From Candidatus Omnitrophota bacterium (lineage in GTDB: Bacteria; NPL-UPA2; BS750m-G34): DNA of 5,924 bases. Location of the stretch: contig DAOWKF010000003.1 in assembly GCA_030640045.1 (NCBI GenBank), positions 1-5,924 of the forward strand, written 5' to 3'. The notes below the pieces were generated by a model. It saw nothing but the letters and a program-made list of their open reading frames with translations, was not told where the DNA came from and made no database searches. This document shows positions 5,282 to 5,924 of this stretch, one piece after another (within the stretch, counting starts at the first letter, position 1; every line of letters begins with the position of its first letter). The position numbers were made by a program, and so were the translations under genes.

Positions 5282-5728
5282 ACCTCCCTTTTTTTGGTGC
5301 CTCTGGCAAGAATCAAATACGAACTTTTTATGAAATAATTGTCTTAAAGCCATCTCTTTTAACTTTCTCGTAGCAGTATTTCGATGTACTCCTAATAAAT
5401 CCTGCACATGCTTGTTGGTTATACTGCCTCTCTTTTTGCATAAATCAACTATCCTTTGTTCTTCAAAATTTAATGCTTCCATTTTGGTAATTCTATTCTT
5501 CTTCTTAACCGGATTAGGAAACCATCCTTCTTTCCAGGCTGAAACTACCCCAAGTTCAAACATTACATTAGGATTATAACCTGTAATATCAACAAATATT
5601 AAATCTGCTTCAATAATTTTTTGCCAAATTTCAGAATGAATGATACCAGTGCTTGTAAGCCAATCTAGTCTATCAACTTTAATATTAGGCAGAGAATAAT
5701 TTTTAAATACATTTTTTATGTGTATCAT
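5276..5728 (-). CDS. TIR-like/NDT-like domain fused to winged helix; 3' part of a frameshifted gene
   Basis: A frame of 150 residues from an ATG at 5728 that is probably not the true start. Residues 27-66 carry the core of a Rossmann-like domain: TSTGIIHSEIWQKIIEADL, then ADLIFVDITG and NPNVMFELG (52-60). E58 lies where nucleoside 2-deoxyribosyltransferases and TIR-like NAD-cleaving domains keep a catalytic Glu. The domain breaks off after SAWKEGW (63-69), without the strands that normally follow. From about 82 to 130 comes a winged helix-turn-helix (EEQRIVDLCKKRGSITNKHV, then LLGVHRNTATRKLKEM), like those found at the ends of AlbA_2/Fic-type proteins. The tail is basic (QRHQKKGGN). The stop is inside the GGGGACAG element. 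The first part of the TIR-like domain is read in another frame just upstream. Base composition is AT-rich here: 28% GC counted by hand at 5581-5700, against 48% at 3061-3180. Function is uncertain; NAD or nucleotide cleavage is a family-based guess. Confidence 0.6.
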   Translation of the reverse strand: MIHIKNVFKNYSLPNIKVDRLDWLTSTGIIHSEIWQKIIEADLIFVDITGYNPNVMFELGVVSAWKEGWFPNPVKKKNRITKMEALNFEEQRIVDLCKKRGSITNKHVQDLLGVHRNTATRKLKEMALRQLFHKKFVFDSCQRHQKKGGN

Positions 5729-5858
5729 GAATTATTTTTGCCACTTCATCAAATCTTGACTCAAATGGCATCAACAAAAGGCAATTAAAGGGTCTTAACA
5801 AATCTATATTTACAACAGGATTTTTATTTTTGGTATCAAAAGGCCAAACTTCAGACAT
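5703..5858 (-). pseudogene. 5' part of the frameshifted TIR-like gene (51 residues)
   Basis: An ATG at 5858 with AGGAG 4 nt upstream opens a 51-residue frame ending at TAA 5703-5705. It contains FNCLLLMPFESRFDEVAKII (24-43), the strand-helix start typical of proteins whose later part reads 'I..AD.i..D.TG.NPNV.yELG'. Exactly that continuation is found in the next frame. Removing one A from the A6 run (5712-5717) joins both parts into one frame of 193 codons (5276-5858), reading IIHDTHKNVFKNYSLPNIKV across the joint. The fragment alone has no complete domain. The explanation may be a real inactivating mutation, a homopolymer sequencing error or slippage during expression. Confidence 0.65.
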
Positions 5859-5862
5859 TTTT

Positions 5863-5867
5863 CTCCT
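5863..5867 (-). promoter_or_regulatory. Ribosome binding site of the TIR-like gene
   Basis: AGGAG on the minus strand, 4 nt before ATG 5858. It supports 5858 as the true start of the split gene, since the internal ATG at 5728 has no such site. Confidence 0.55.
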
Positions 5868-5876
5868 ATAATATAC

Positions 5877-5924
5877 TCACAAAAGATGATTGTTTAATTC
5901 ACTATTAATGAATTCTTCAATCTC
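5877..5924 (-). CDS. C-terminal end of an upstream gene, partial
   Basis: The minus strand has one frame, EIEEFINSELNNHLL followed by TGA at 5877-5879, that could be the tail of a gene entering from the right edge. It stops 18 nt before ATG 5858, a spacing typical of genes in one operon. Only 15 residues are visible, too few to recognise a family, and chance openness of such a short frame cannot be excluded. Confidence 0.35.
   Translation of the reverse strand, partial: EIEEFINSELNNHLL

Noticed and set aside
5276..5728. Remnant of a Y1/REP-type transposase in the winged-helix part
   Set aside because: No HUH or catalytic Tyr motif is visible and the C-terminal helix-turn-helix does not resemble that of the transposases; only the adjacent repeat hints at such an element.

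Overview
The window looks like a bacterial chromosome segment, probably from a Gram-negative-type (diderm) lineage. It encodes a putative lipoprotein with a CsgG/GNA1162-like look and a polyprenyl-phosphate-linked glycan pathway. Dispersed-repeat-like palindromes (a CGTCATTGCGAG type and a GGGGACAG type) and a moderate GC content recall uncultivated lineages such as Omnitrophota or deltaproteobacteria. That placement is a guess. Every convincing gene is on the minus strand, so the order of transcription runs from the right edge to the left.

Right end (about 5246-5924): an AT-rich patch. It holds the apparent tail of a gene that enters from outside, then a TIR-like / nucleoside-deoxyribosyltransferase-like gene. 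That gene is split by a one-base frameshift at an A6 run, and its 3' part continues into a winged-helix domain. Its stop codon lies in a 25-nt palindromic-ended GGGGACAG element.

Middle (4522-5245): an endonuclease III-related DNA glycosylase of the COG2231 type, followed on the same strand by a tRNA-Ala(CGC) gene. The glycosylase frame runs 44 nt into the tRNA gene, and the fourth cysteine of its iron-sulphur motif is encoded by tRNA bases. The tRNA folds as a standard cloverleaf with the alanine G3-U70 pair, but has C where U33 is almost universal.

Left (1-4443): a tightly packed five-gene unit, apparently an operon, behind an AT-rich spacer with a candidate promoter. In order these are a putative lipoprotein, a WecA/TagO-type polyprenyl-phosphate sugar-1-phosphate transferase, a GalE-like nucleotide-sugar epimerase, a LPG-synthase-TM-type (UPF0104/AglD-like) integral membrane protein, and a GT-C (ArnT/PMT_2-like) glycosyltransferase that runs off the left edge. 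The last three overlap one another by 56 and 26 nt. Inferred logic: the transferase primes the lipid carrier, the epimerase supplies a sugar nucleotide, and the polytopic proteins move or use lipid-linked sugars at the outer face of the inner membrane. The lipoprotein could act in the envelope, but nothing in the sequence ties it directly to the glycan.

There is no CRISPR array, complete insertion sequence or rRNA. No gene-free stretch exceeds about 80 nt.
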